From Spirochaetales bacterium Spiro_02 (lineage in GTDB: Bacteria > Spirochaetota > Spirochaetia > Sphaerochaetales > Sphaerochaetaceae): DNA of 64,000 nt. Where the stretch lies: positions 42,803 to 106,802 of the forward strand of contig LVBD01000069.1 of assembly GCA_001604275.1 (NCBI GenBank), in the 5' to 3' direction. Below are positions 53,593 through 62,253 of the stretch, piece after piece. The stretch's first letter is position 1, and each line of letters opens with the position of its first letter. The position numbers were made by a program, and so were the translations under genes. The notes beneath the pieces were generated by a model that made no database searches, was not told the origin of the DNA, and worked only from the letters and a program-made list of their open reading frames with translations.

Positions 53593-54921
53593 TCAATCGG
53601 ACCCAGAGAGCTTTCCGATACTTCTGACCATGGAGACGCCGACGAATACCGCCACGACCAGTTCGGTGACAGGCATCGCGAACCATAGCGCATCGCCTCC
53701 GAAGATTGCAGGAAAGGCTAGGATGGATAGCCCGCTCAATGCGATTCCCCGTGCAACGGAGATGATGAACGAATATGACGGGCGCATGACCGACTGGAAG
53801 TAGTAGGTCGAGAAAATATTCAGCGGCAGGAAGATGAAGGAGAGGCAGTACGTACGGATGATCGCCGGAGCGATCTCCAGCACCGATGCCGTGGGAACCA
53901 TGAACAGTCGGACGAAGCCTTTGGGGAACAGTTGCGTAAGGGCCACCCATGCGCAGCTGATGGCGAAAACCGCGACCATGCTGTAGCGAATCAGCAGGAC
54001 GATGCGGTCCCGCTTCCGGGCGCCGTAGTTGATCGACAGAATCGGCTGGACGGCCTGTCCGACTCCATATGCGCAACACTGCACGAACGTGCCGATGTTC
54101 ACGATGATCCCATACACAGCCAATGCGTCGGCATTGAAATACCGCATGATCTGCCGGTTGAACAGCATCGTCAGCATTCCCATGGCTATGTCGATGAAGA
54201 ACGTCGAGAACCCGGTCGCGATAATCCTTCTGCCCTGTTGCGGAAATCGTACGGGTCTGACGAACTTCAACGTATTCGTGCGACGCAGGAAATGCGTCAT
54301 CATGACAAGCAGCGAGACGATGGAACTGATTGCAGTCGCCAACCCTGCGCCAAAGATCCCCATGTCGAAGGTGAACACCAACAGATAGTCGCCAATGACA
54401 TTGAACGCCCCGCCGGACAGTACGGCCTTCGTGGTAAGTTGCGGATCGGAATCATTTCTGAGAAACGCCGACAGGAACTGGGTGAACAGGAACACCGGCA
54501 CGGTGTATCTGATGGGAATCAGATATCGTTTCGCCAACGGAAGCAACTGTTCGTCGGCGCCGAAGAGAACGAGCAAGGGGTCCTCCAGAAAGAGAACGAC
54601 TCACCACAGCAACACCGAGAAGCATGCGGTCAATATCAAGGAAGCGGAGAAATATTCGTTTCCGTCCTCATGGGGCCGCCCTGTTCCCCGTCTGGCGCTG
54701 AACAGAATGGATCCGCCGATACCGGACAAAAGCCCGAAACTATAGATGATGTTCCATACCGGCGCGACGACAGCCATGGCGGCGGCTCCAGCAGGTCCGT
54801 GATACCGACCGACCATCACCGTGTCGATCAGACCGTACACCGACGTGATCAACGCGCTTCCGAACGAAGCGGCGAAGTATTTCAAGAACAATTTCTTGAC
54901 GTTTCCGTTCAGCAGATCCAT
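53593..54921 (-). pseudogene. MATE-family efflux gene with an in-frame TGA
   Basis: The reading frame from ATG 54921 (GGAGAGG upstream) runs 106 codons, meets TGA at 54601-54603 and continues in the same frame to 53593, about 442 codons in all, the usual MATE length. Membrane helices and the family start FLKYFAASFGSALITSVYGLIDT are present on both sides. Around the stop the protein reads ...SVLLW, stop, VVLFLEDPLLVLFGADEQ. One base change would restore it. Many genes here end in TGA, so recoding to Trp is unlikely. Either a recent nonsense mutation, a sequencing error or a split product. Confidence 0.85.
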
Positions 54922-54939
54922 CATCGTCCTCTCCAAAAC

Positions 54940-55033
54940 AAAAAAAAGCTGGACAAGACAGCAGGTATCTCAACCTGCCACCTTATCCAGCTTCTCATTT
55001 CTTCGAATGAGTCACCCTCCGAGTGGGCGTGAC
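54940..55033 (-). promoter_or_regulatory. Structured leader with terminator; candidate guanidine-IV (mepA) riboswitch
   Basis: On the minus strand, just upstream of the MATE ribosome site: stem P1 GTCAC/GTGAC (55011-55015, 55029-55033), a small hairpin CTCATT/AATGAG (54994-54999, 55006-55011), then a two-part terminator hairpin, outer AAGCTGGA/TCCAGCTT (54986-54993 with 54947-54953), inner GCAGGT/ACCTGC (54961-54966, 54973-54978), followed by TTTTTTTT. A terminator right before a start codon implies conditional read-through. The order P1, linker and terminator with GGTTGAGATACC resembles my recollection of the mepA motif, known to control MATE pumps in response to guanidine; class assignment is tentative. 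Confidence 0.55.
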
Positions 55034-55107
55034 AACCGTATCATGACATGCGAAAAAAAAGCAAGAGTCCGATGGTCGGAATATATCGCTAAAGCAGCAT
55101 ACGATGC

Positions 55108-55130
55108 GGGACCGCCAAACGGGCGGCCCC
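55108..55130 (-). terminator. Hairpin after gntP
   Basis: GGGGCCGCC/GGCGGTCCC stem (9 pairs with a G-U) on the minus strand, 55 bases past the permease stop; no T tract. Confidence 0.4.
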
Positions 55131-55185
55131 GGAAAAGAGAGTCAAAGCATGCGGCTGGTACATAGGCCGCGGGAAACGACTACGA

Positions 55186-56562
55186 TCAGAATATCCAGTT
55201 CATGATCAGCAGAACGAAGAACCCGACGGTCGACAACGTCAAGACACACCCGAACCAATTCTGGAACATTTCCTTTACGTCGGTCAGTCCGGTGGTCTTG
55301 TTCACGACCCAGAAATAGCTGTCGTGCAGGTTGGTAATGCCGATGGAACCGATGCAGCAAGCAAGACCGGCCATATACGGGTTCACGGTGGCCATTGACA
55401 GCAGAATCGGAGCCGTGATGGATCCGGCTGTCAGCATACCGACCGTGGCCGATCCGCTGACGATCCGCAGCAGGTATGCCATGATGAACGGCAACAGGAT
55501 CCCGGGGATGCTTGCCTTGACCAAAAGATCAGCGATCGCCGTACCGGCGCCGCTGTCCTTCAGAACCTGGCCGAGCGCTCCGCCGGCACCGGTGACGAAT
55601 ACGATCACGCCAGCCTGTTTGATGGAATCATCAAGCATAGCGACGACTTCCTTCCGATCGATCTTTCCCGCCAAGCCGTAGATGGCGATCAGCAGACCGA
55701 TGGCGACCGCGACGATCGGATCACCGATCAGCGCCATAACGGTTTTCAGAGCTCCAGAAGCCCCCATGGCGGAAGCGATGGTATTCATCAGGATCAAAAG
55801 AATCGGAATAAGAATCGGCGCAAACGAAATGAAAGTCCCCGGAAGATGCTCGCCTTCGATATCGACTGTATCGGCCAGTTCTTCTTTCGTGTACGGACGA
55901 TCGATCAATACGGATGGATCCTTCGGGTCGGGCAGTTTGAAGAGTTTCTTACCAACCCATTTCGCATAGAACAGTCCGGCCAAAGCGATGGGGATGGATG
56001 CGATCAAGCTATAGATGATGAACAGCCCCAGATCCAGTTGGAAATAGTTGACGACCGCCAGCGGTCCCGGAGTAGGAGGTACCAGCGAATGGGTCACCAG
56101 CAGGGCCGCGCCAAGCGCACAACTGATGGTGATGACGCTTTTGCCGGTATTTCTCGATAGGGACTTCGCCAGTGGAGAAAGGATAACGAACGCGGAATCA
56201 CAGAATACAGGAATCGAAACGAGGAAGCCAGTGATCGCCATCGCCACTTCCTCACGTCCTTTTCCCAAAACCTTGATGAAAGTGAGTGCCATACGTTTTG
56301 CCGCCCCACTCGCTTCGAACACGGCACCCATCATCACCCCAAAACCGATAATGATACCGATGCTCCCGATAGTACCGCCGAACCCAGACTTGATGGCTGA
56401 AATTACCTGCAGAGGCGGCAATCCAGCTATCAAACCTGCGACAACAGATCCGATGATCATGGCAAGAAACACTTGGATCTTCGTCCTTGTGACAAAGTAG
56501 AAGATTGCGACAATCGCAACGATCAGGCCGATGACGACTCGCACGACACTTACATCATTCAT
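55186..56562 (-). CDS. gntP: GntP-family gluconate/hexonate:H+ symporter
   Basis: 458 residues, about 12-14 membrane segments. GntP blocks are clear: IIIGFGVMMGAVFEASGAAKRMA, PVFCDSAFVILSPLAKSLSRNTG, HSLVPPTPGPLAV and the C-terminal GSATVGMLTAGSI. Imports gluconate or related aldonates with protons. AAAAGGAGGG before the ATG. Last gene of the hexonate operon. Confidence 0.93.
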   Translation of the reverse strand: MNDVSVVRVVIGLIVAIVAIFYFVTRTKIQVFLAMIIGSVVAGLIAGLPPLQVISAIKSGFGGTIGSIGIIIGFGVMMGAVFEASGAAKRMALTFIKVLGKGREEVAMAITGFLVSIPVFCDSAFVILSPLAKSLSRNTGKSVITISCALGAALLVTHSLVPPTPGPLAVVNYFQLDLGLFIIYSLIASIPIALAGLFYAKWVGKKLFKLPDPKDPSVLIDRPYTKEELADTVDIEGEHLPGTFISFAPILIPILLILMNTIASAMGASGALKTVMALIGDPIVAVAIGLLIAIYGLAGKIDRKEVVAMLDDSIKQAGVIVFVTGAGGALGQVLKDSGAGTAIADLLVKASIPGILLPFIMAYLLRIVSGSATVGMLTAGSITAPILLSMATVNPYMAGLACCIGSIGITNLHDSYFWVVNKTTGLTDVKEMFQNWFGCVLTLSTVGFFVLLIMNWIF

Positions 56563-56616
56563 CCAGCTACCCTCCTTTTTGAGTACCCCTTCGATGTATT
56601 AAAACTCTGCTCGCCG

Positions 56617-57795
56617 TCAGATGACTGGTCCGAGCATATAGAAATCCATTGACTTGTTGTATTTGATCGCTTCTCCCTTCGTCACCTCGCCGGACGCGAC
56701 ACGGAGTAACATCTCAAAGACTTCCTCCCCTACTTCTTGTAATGTCCGCTCTCCGGTGGTAATTTTACCGGCGTTCACATCCATATCGTGGCTCATCCGC
56801 TCGAATGTGATTGGATTGCCGCAGATCTTGATGACTGGAACGACAGGGAATCCCTGCGGAGCTCCACGGCCGGTGGAAAACAAAATCACCTGAGCGCCCC
56901 CCACGGCCATGCCGGACATCAATTCGATCTCTCTACCCGGAGAATCCTTGATCCACAAGCCAGGACCTTTCGGAATTTCCGTATAGTCGATGACGCCCTC
57001 GATCGTTTTCGTTCCGGACTTCACGATCGCGCCCAAGGATTTTTCCTCGATCGTCGTCAGACCTCCTTTGATGTTGCCCGGAGTCGGCTGGCCCTTACGC
57101 ATGTCTACGCCGATCGCCTTCGCCCTGTTTTCCATCTGGTCGACGATCCGTTTAATGTCCGCGGCGACTTGCGGTGTGCGCGCTCTTCGCTGCAGGATAT
57201 GCTCGGCCCCGATGAATTCCGTCGTCTCGCCGAAGATAACGGTTCCTCCTGCATCGACGACCTTGTCCGCCACATAGCCAATGACAGGATTGGAAGCTAT
57301 CCCGCTCGTCGTATCGGAAGCTCCGCACTTGATGCCCATCGTGAAGCGGGACAAATCCACTTCGGTCCGCTGGATTTGCGCAATCTCACGAATCAACGCT
57401 TGAGCCTTGTCCATTCCTGCTTGTATGGCAGCGCTCGTACCTCCCAGTTCCTGGACGTTGATACGATCGACTGGTTTTCCAGTAGCCCGGAGCGTCGCTT
57501 CCAGACGGTCGGTATCAACCCCCTCACAACCGAGGCTGACGATCAGAATCGCTCCAACGTTCGGGTTCTTGCCGATGCCGATGAGACATTCGGTAGTCCG
57601 TTCCAGATCGGGAGGGGTCTGGCAGCATCCCTGATGATGGATAATTCCCTGCGTCATGGTCGTGTTGGCGACGATCGCCTCGACTACTTCGTTGACACAT
57701 ACGACTGCGGGCAGGATCGCGACATAATTTCTCGTTCCGACCGAACCGTCGGGACGCACATATCCCATATAGATATATCTCCCATTCTTGCTCAT
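56617..57795 (-). CDS. UxaA-family dehydratase, large (catalytic) subunit
   Basis: 392 residues, the C-terminal catalytic part of the altronate/galactarate dehydratase family: GYVRPDGSVGTRNY, HHQGCCQ, SLGCEGVD, GIKCGASDTTSGIASNP and GGAQVILFSTGRGAPQG. Conserved Cys and Asp residues that bind Fe are present. In this genome the SAF domain is on a separate gene, coupled by ATGA, as in two-subunit sugar-acid dehydratases (and sulfolactate sulfo-lyase SuyAB, an alternative). With gntP and the LarA-like gene, an aldonate substrate is favoured. Confidence 0.85.
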   Translation of the reverse strand: MSKNGRYIYMGYVRPDGSVGTRNYVAILPAVVCVNEVVEAIVANTTMTQGIIHHQGCCQTPPDLERTTECLIGIGKNPNVGAILIVSLGCEGVDTDRLEATLRATGKPVDRINVQELGGTSAAIQAGMDKAQALIREIAQIQRTEVDLSRFTMGIKCGASDTTSGIASNPVIGYVADKVVDAGGTVIFGETTEFIGAEHILQRRARTPQVAADIKRIVDQMENRAKAIGVDMRKGQPTPGNIKGGLTTIEEKSLGAIVKSGTKTIEGVIDYTEIPKGPGLWIKDSPGREIELMSGMAVGGAQVILFSTGRGAPQGFPVVPVIKICGNPITFERMSHDMDVNAGKITTGERTLQEVGEEVFEMLLRVASGEVTKGEAIKYNKSMDFYMLGPVI

Positions 57796-58121
57796 GCTTC
57801 ACCTTCCTTGCCGGCTCCATGTTCCGCGGCCTTCGCCCAGTCGCCCCGGCCTCTGATGCTCTCCACATTATGGACATGCACATAATCGCCTACTGCGATC
57901 GAACAGGAGGCGATACCGATTTCCTCTCCGTACTTCGTCACTTGCTGACCGACCGCGATCGGTGCGATGGCGAATTTATGGCCGTATGGGACATCCTGGT
58001 TGACGACCACTTCGAATGAATTGCCCCGCTTGTCCAGAACTTGCACCGTGGAACCGGCCTGTACCGTATCGAAAACTGATGCGACATTGTCGGCATCGTT
58101 CAATTTGATGGCCTTAACCAT
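57792..58121 (-). CDS. UxaA-family dehydratase, small (SAF-domain) subunit
   Basis: 109 residues: SAF domain with IKLNDADNVAS, QDVPYGHKFAIAPIAVGQQVTKYGEEIGIA and GDYVHVHNVES, the N-terminal part of UxaA. Overlaps the LarA-like stop by 8 bases and the large subunit by ATGA, so all three are co-translated. Confidence 0.85.
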   Translation of the reverse strand: MVKAIKLNDADNVASVFDTVQAGSTVQVLDKRGNSFEVVVNQDVPYGHKFAIAPIAVGQQVTKYGEEIGIASCSIAVGDYVHVHNVESIRGRGDWAKAAEHGAGKEGEA

Positions 58122-59415
58122 TGTTTTTCCTCCTTGGTATCACGGCCACCCCGTCAGGAATGACCGCCACTGTAGCCGTTTCTCCAACGAGCCGTCGCGC
58201 AATCTCCCAAGCCTCCTGGGGGGTCGAAGCGGCAATGAACCCCATCCGGTTCACGATCGTCGGATCCAGCGTCGAAACCAGAATGATCCGATACTGCATC
58301 ATCGCCTCGGAGAATCGCTGAACGCACCATTGTTCTGAAATCGTCTCTTCGGGCTTCTGTGCAAGAATCCGCTCCATCCGAGCTCCGGCATCCCCATCCA
58401 GCATCATTCTTCCGAAGTTTTCGCCTCCAAGACCGTCCCTGCAGGCCGCGACAAGAATGATGACGCCTCCCGTATGGACGCAGGCAAGCGCGGACGCCAG
58501 CCCTTTCGGGCATTGATAGAGGTTCTGATCCAGCGGATATCCGCCGTTGGTCGTGACTACCACATCGGCGAACACCTGGTCGACGCCGTTGGATTCCATC
58601 AATGATGCGCATCCGGCGCGGTGGGCGGCATCGACATCCCCTGCGAAAGCGGCTCTGATATGTTTCGACTCATCCATCACGACATTGAGAATGAACGCAA
58701 GATTCGCCTTCCGCGCCGCGACGATCATGTCTTCGTGGATCGGATTCCCGTCGAGCACTCCCGTCGTCGCGTTCGGATTCTGGATCGCCTTTGCGCTGTG
58801 GTTGATGTTCACACAATCCTGGCTGGCGATGCCGGGCAGAATGCTTTTCCGACCCCCGGAAAAGCCTGCAAAGAAATGAGGCTCGACGAACCCCTCCGCG
58901 ACCAGAAGATCGGCCTGTACGGCCAACTTGTTGATTTCGCATTTGCTTCCGGAAGGCAGCGTCCCGAGGTCGATGAAGTTGTCCTTGTCGTATGCATCAT
59001 GGTTCACGAATCGTTCCGATACGACGACTTCCGCCCCGAAGCGAGCGACCATTTCGTCATGGGTCATTCCCCGGTGCAGGCCGGTAGCGATGATCATGGT
59101 GATCTGCGCATCAGGGTTTCCGGCACGTATTTCCTTAAGCAGCAATGGGAGGGTGATATGGCTCGGCAACGCCCGGGTATGGTCGCTGGTGACGATGACC
59201 ACGGTTCTCGCACCTTTTGCAAGCTCTCGCAGGCGGGGCGTCCCGATAGGATGCTCAAGCGCTTCGGATACGATTCGCTTCTCTTCCGCCAGTGATGGAG
59301 GATTATCGGACACCGAGTGGGAATGAACGGGACGCACGATGCCGACGAGAGCCTCGCCGGGAATGGTCAGTTCGACATGACCGGTATCATACGGCAACGA
59401 AACAATAGTTTGCAT
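58114..59415 (-). CDS. larA: LarA-type nickel-pincer hydroxyacid racemase/epimerase
   Basis: 433 residues of the LarA (DUF2088) superfamily, which inverts the hydroxyl-bearing carbon of hydroxyacids with a nickel-pincer nucleotide. The expected residues are found: SDHTRALP (Asp78, His79, Arg81), TGLHRG (His114), EPHFFAGFSGGRKSILPG (His180, Lys190, which binds the pincer) and NINHSAK (His206). Related enzymes act on lactate, malate and D-gluconate (C2 epimerase). With GntP and a UxaA-like dehydratase, a hexonate epimerase is likely. Larger operon genes larB, larC and larE are absent here. ATG 59415 with GGAGAG. Confidence 0.85.
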   Translation of the reverse strand: MQTIVSLPYDTGHVELTIPGEALVGIVRPVHSHSVSDNPPSLAEEKRIVSEALEHPIGTPRLRELAKGARTVVIVTSDHTRALPSHITLPLLLKEIRAGNPDAQITMIIATGLHRGMTHDEMVARFGAEVVVSERFVNHDAYDKDNFIDLGTLPSGSKCEINKLAVQADLLVAEGFVEPHFFAGFSGGRKSILPGIASQDCVNINHSAKAIQNPNATTGVLDGNPIHEDMIVAARKANLAFILNVVMDESKHIRAAFAGDVDAAHRAGCASLMESNGVDQVFADVVVTTNGGYPLDQNLYQCPKGLASALACVHTGGVIILVAACRDGLGGENFGRMMLDGDAGARMERILAQKPEETISEQWCVQRFSEAMMQYRIILVSTLDPTIVNRMGFIAASTPQEAWEIARRLVGETATVAVIPDGVAVIPRRKNNG

Positions 59416-59438
59416 GCGACTCTCCGTGTATAATGTAT

Positions 59439-59450
59439 AATGTATACATT
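59439..59450 (-). promoter_or_regulatory. GntR/FCD operator before larA
   Basis: AATGTATACATT is a perfect 12-base palindrome, of the NTGTATACAN type bound by FadR-family GntR regulators, 24 bases before the larA start; a related TGTATAATGTATA overlaps it. Confidence 0.7.
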
Positions 59451-59554
59451 TTACACCGAAAAAATGAGCTGTCAACAAAATTCGCCGTTAACTTATCGTT
59501 AACGAAATCGCGATGCAAAGGACTTTCGAGGGGGAATCGCCTGTCTTGAACGTG

Positions 59555-60232
59555 TCAGTCGCTTGGAGATGGGGTATTCCGGAGATACGATACGATTTCG
59601 TTCTTTGCCAATGTCAGATGTATCTCGCAGCACCTGACGGCGAGATCGGCATTCCCAGCTCGGATTGCATCGATCATACCAATATGCTCCTCCACCGATT
59701 CCGTGAAGCGTTTCCTACTCTTTAGAGATATCACTCTAAACGGAGTCACAAGAGTGCTGATCCGATGGAGCGTTTCGGAGATCATCTCGTTCCCTGCAGT
59801 TTCGATCAGAAAGGTATGGAATCGGTTGTCGATTTCGACGTAGCTCAAAAGATGTTCGTAACCGCTGTTTTCCATGAACTGCTGCTTGAAATCGGCAAGA
59901 ACCCGATCCGTTTCCGAAGTCATGTTCGTCGAGAGTTTCTCAATCGCAAATCGCTCAAGAAGAACGCGGAACTCATAGGTATCGAGTATTTCCTTTTCAG
60001 AAAGTCGACGAACAGTGACGGATTTGTTCGGAATGCTTTCCAGCAATCCTTCGCCTATCAGCTCGTTGATCGCGCTCCGAACGGGAGATCTGCTTACATT
60101 GAGTTCTTTCGCTATCTGGAGCTCTTGAATCCGTTCCCCGGGCTTCAATCGCTCGTTGATGATGTTTTCCTTGATTACCTGATATACCTGTTCCTTGATA
60201 GTAAGGAACACCTTTCCTGTCCGACTTTCCAT
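59555..60232 (-). CDS. GntR-family regulator with FCD domain
   Basis: 225 residues. Winged helix (~10-75): QVYQVIKENIINERLKPGERI, LQIAKELNVSRSPVRSAINEL; then an all-helical FCD domain with the metal/ligand residues DNRFHTFLIETAGN and EHIGMIDAIRAGN. Regulators of this type sense sugar acids (uronates, gluconate, lactate). Upstream of and co-directional with larA, with the palindrome in between. ATG 60232 is chosen; the longer frame to 60319 has no ribosome site. Confidence 0.88.
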   Translation of the reverse strand: MESRTGKVFLTIKEQVYQVIKENIINERLKPGERIQELQIAKELNVSRSPVRSAINELIGEGLLESIPNKSVTVRRLSEKEILDTYEFRVLLERFAIEKLSTNMTSETDRVLADFKQQFMENSGYEHLLSYVEIDNRFHTFLIETAGNEMISETLHRISTLVTPFRVISLKSRKRFTESVEEHIGMIDAIRAGNADLAVRCCEIHLTLAKNEIVSYLRNTPSPSD

Positions 60233-60397
60233 GGCTATCGGCCTTACCTTATTTTCCGAATTGATATGTTGCGATGTACAGCTCTCGACACCCGCCATCA
60301 TGCAATTCAATATACACAATATCTATGAGAAAGGGAACTCAGACTGCAACTTCCCGCTATGTCAGCCACCCTCAACGCCACAGGGTCAGAGAAGGGT

Positions 60398-61154
60398 CTA
60401 CCGGCAATACACTTGCAATGCCTCATAGAGGAATTGCGCGCACCCATCCTCGATGGCGTCGTAGTACCGCCTGAAACGAGGGTCGTCGACATACATCCTC
60501 CCAAGGTTCAGGTGTGCTTCCTTGGAATACTGCGGCCAGGTATACCCCAGCCACTGACGATGCATGTCACATACCTGTTGGGCGAGCGGACTTGCAGGAT
60601 CGCCCTGCTCGAACGCGGTTTTCAGCAGATCATTCATCCTGGCCGACAGCGCCTGCATCCGGCCATACTCCTCCAGCGACAGCCCCATCATCCTCGCATT
60701 GCCTGCATCAACCCCCGCTTCTCCATATTTTTCGCGGATTTCGGCCCCGAACAGAGCCTCGTTGTCCTCGACCAGCTTCCGCCTGAACCCCTCGAACTTT
60801 TCCTGATCGTCCATGACAATTTCCCCTTGTTTCGCCGCGATCGTCTTCTCCACCGTAGCGATGAGACGATCCAGCCGTTTCTGCTTATTGCGCAACGCAG
60901 CCAGATGCCCGTCCAGTGCGGCAACGCAGTCATACCCCTTCGCCTGCATCACCCGAGCGATGACATCAAGCGACATTCCAAGTTCCCGATAAAACAGAAT
61001 CTGCTGCAGCCGGTCCACATCCTCCGGGCCATAGACGCGGTAGTCGTTGCCCGGCATCCGGCGGGGGGGACAGCAGCTCGATCTGATCATAGTAGCGGAG
61101 CGTCCGGGCACTGACACCCGCCATCTTCGCCAGTTCATTGATCCGATAGTCCAT
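60398..61154 (-). pseudogene. MerR/TipA-type regulator with frameshift in a G7 tract
   Basis: ATG 61154 with GGAGGAGA starts MDYRINELAKMAGVSARTLR, the MerR helix-turn-helix, up to IELLSPP. There a run of seven G (plus strand 61063-61069) shifts the frame. Dropping one G restores RRMPGNDYRVYGPEDVDRLQQILF and the rest to 60398: a long coiled coil (RNKQKRLDRLIATVEKTI) and a C-terminal TipAS-like domain (~140 residues), about 252 codons in total. TipAL-type proteins bind thiopeptides and drugs and activate efflux. May be phase-variable, broken or a sequencing error. Confidence 0.85.
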
Positions 61155-61518
61155 ACAATTCTCCTCCATTCCCGCCCCTACGAGAACCAGCATAAACCAT
61201 GACGCAACGGCAATGTCGAGCGGTTTTTTCATTTTTTTTCATGAGCGAACTCCAACCCATACAAAGTAACGAGCGTACATTGAGAATACCACATAACCAT
61301 ACCGAATACGGTATAGTTATTTACTTGAACAGATCTTGCCGAAGCCTTTATCGAACAGGCATCCCCTGCGACAAGGAGAAAACCAGTCATTACGGCGGTG
61401 AAGAGGCATAGCCTGCGCCTGATTGAGGATATCAAGAACCTCCACGTCTCGCTCGTCAACTGGTCACGACCATTGTATGTAATGGTATAAGAAACAGGCC
61501 TCCGTCAAAAAGTACGGA
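61155..61518. other. Intergenic region before the MerR gene
   Basis: About 360 bases without a supported gene. A plus-strand frame near 61397-61491 reads protein-like (VKRHSLRLIEDIKNLHVSLV) without start or ribosome site, perhaps a gene remnant. Confidence 0.4.
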
Positions 61519-61929
61519 TCACGCCTGCTCCGAAGGAATAGCAACCTCATCGGAGACAACAGCCTGTCCGGCCTTCCTATGGGCAGGCATTTTGTTCGCA
61601 CAGTACCCGTGGTCGCCGGTCAGATGCTGCCGGCACCCCTTCCGGGGGGCCGTGCTGGCGGCGATCGAATCAAGGGAGGTCGCGACCTCGGCGATCAGAT
61701 GTCGATTGACATCGTAGTGTGTGTAGTAGCCACGCTTCTCGCCAGTCACCAGACCTGCGTTGCGCAATACCCGCAGATGCTGAGATACAGAGGCTTCGGA
61801 AACACCCAGCGTCCGGGACAAGGCTCCGACACAGAAATCATGATTCATCAACAGATCGATGATCTTCAGACGCGTACCGTCGGACAACGCCTTGAGCACC
61901 TGCAACAGGTCGTCCACTCGCTCCTCCAT
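61519..61929 (-). CDS. ArsR-family metal/redox-type repressor
   Basis: 136 residues. Winged helix: LLQVLKALSDGTRLKIIDLL, NHDFCVGALSRTLGVSEASVSQHLRVL and KRGYYTHYDVN. The ELCVCDL-like segment has a single Cys (NHDFCVGAL); a Cys and His near CRQHLTGDHGYCANKMPAH in the tail could make a second metal site. Divergent from the methyltransferase, which it may repress. Start at ATG 61929 without clear ribosome site; a GTG at 61992 is possible. Confidence 0.85.
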   Translation of the reverse strand: MEERVDDLLQVLKALSDGTRLKIIDLLMNHDFCVGALSRTLGVSEASVSQHLRVLRNAGLVTGEKRGYYTHYDVNRHLIAEVATSLDSIAASTAPRKGCRQHLTGDHGYCANKMPAHRKAGQAVVSDEVAIPSEQA

Positions 61930-62007
61930 CAACAAGATTCGGCAGCAAATGCCGGCGGGAAGGATTCCCGTAGTTCCACGATGCCGAATCACGATTCCGA
62001 TGTCAAG

Positions 62008-62030
62008 TCGGACATCCTGCGTATGTCCGA
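62008..62030. promoter_or_regulatory. Inverted repeat upstream of arsR
   Basis: TCGGACAT and ATGTCCGA, 7 bases apart, 78 bases before the arsR start. The same ATGTCCG occurs at 62189-62195. Confidence 0.45.
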
Positions 62031-62198
62031 CCTACCAAAACACAGACATGGGAATGCCATTATAGAGTATATATTCTTACAATTATATATAAATAAATAA
62101 TTTATATTTATTTCAAATGAAAATCTATTTAAGTGAATCTTTATTTGATTAACCTTGACATGAAACGGACACATCGGGTAACTTCCTTATGTCCGTAT

Positions 62199-62214
62199 GT
62201 TAGATATAGCTAAC
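62199..62214. promoter_or_regulatory. Inverted repeat before the methyltransferase
   Basis: GTTAGATATAGCTAAC: 5-base arms with a 6-base centre, 40 bases before the ATG, AT-rich surroundings. A possible ArsR operator. Confidence 0.4.
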
Positions 62215-62253
62215 TTTACGAACCACCGACAAAATCACCTGAGGAGACCGTCC

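Noticed and set aside
54601..54603. UGA read as tryptophan or selenocysteine
   Set aside because: TGA ends many genes here, and no selenoprotein context or SECIS-like hairpin follows.
54940..55033. TPP riboswitch (CTGAGA-like ATGAGA and GCTGGATAA)
   Set aside because: The second TPP core element and the paired arms are missing, and the downstream gene is a drug-type pump.
56617..58121. Sulfolactate sulfo-lyase SuyAB
   Set aside because: The split layout fits, but gluconate permease, LarA-type enzyme and GntR regulator favour an aldonate; kept only as an alternative.
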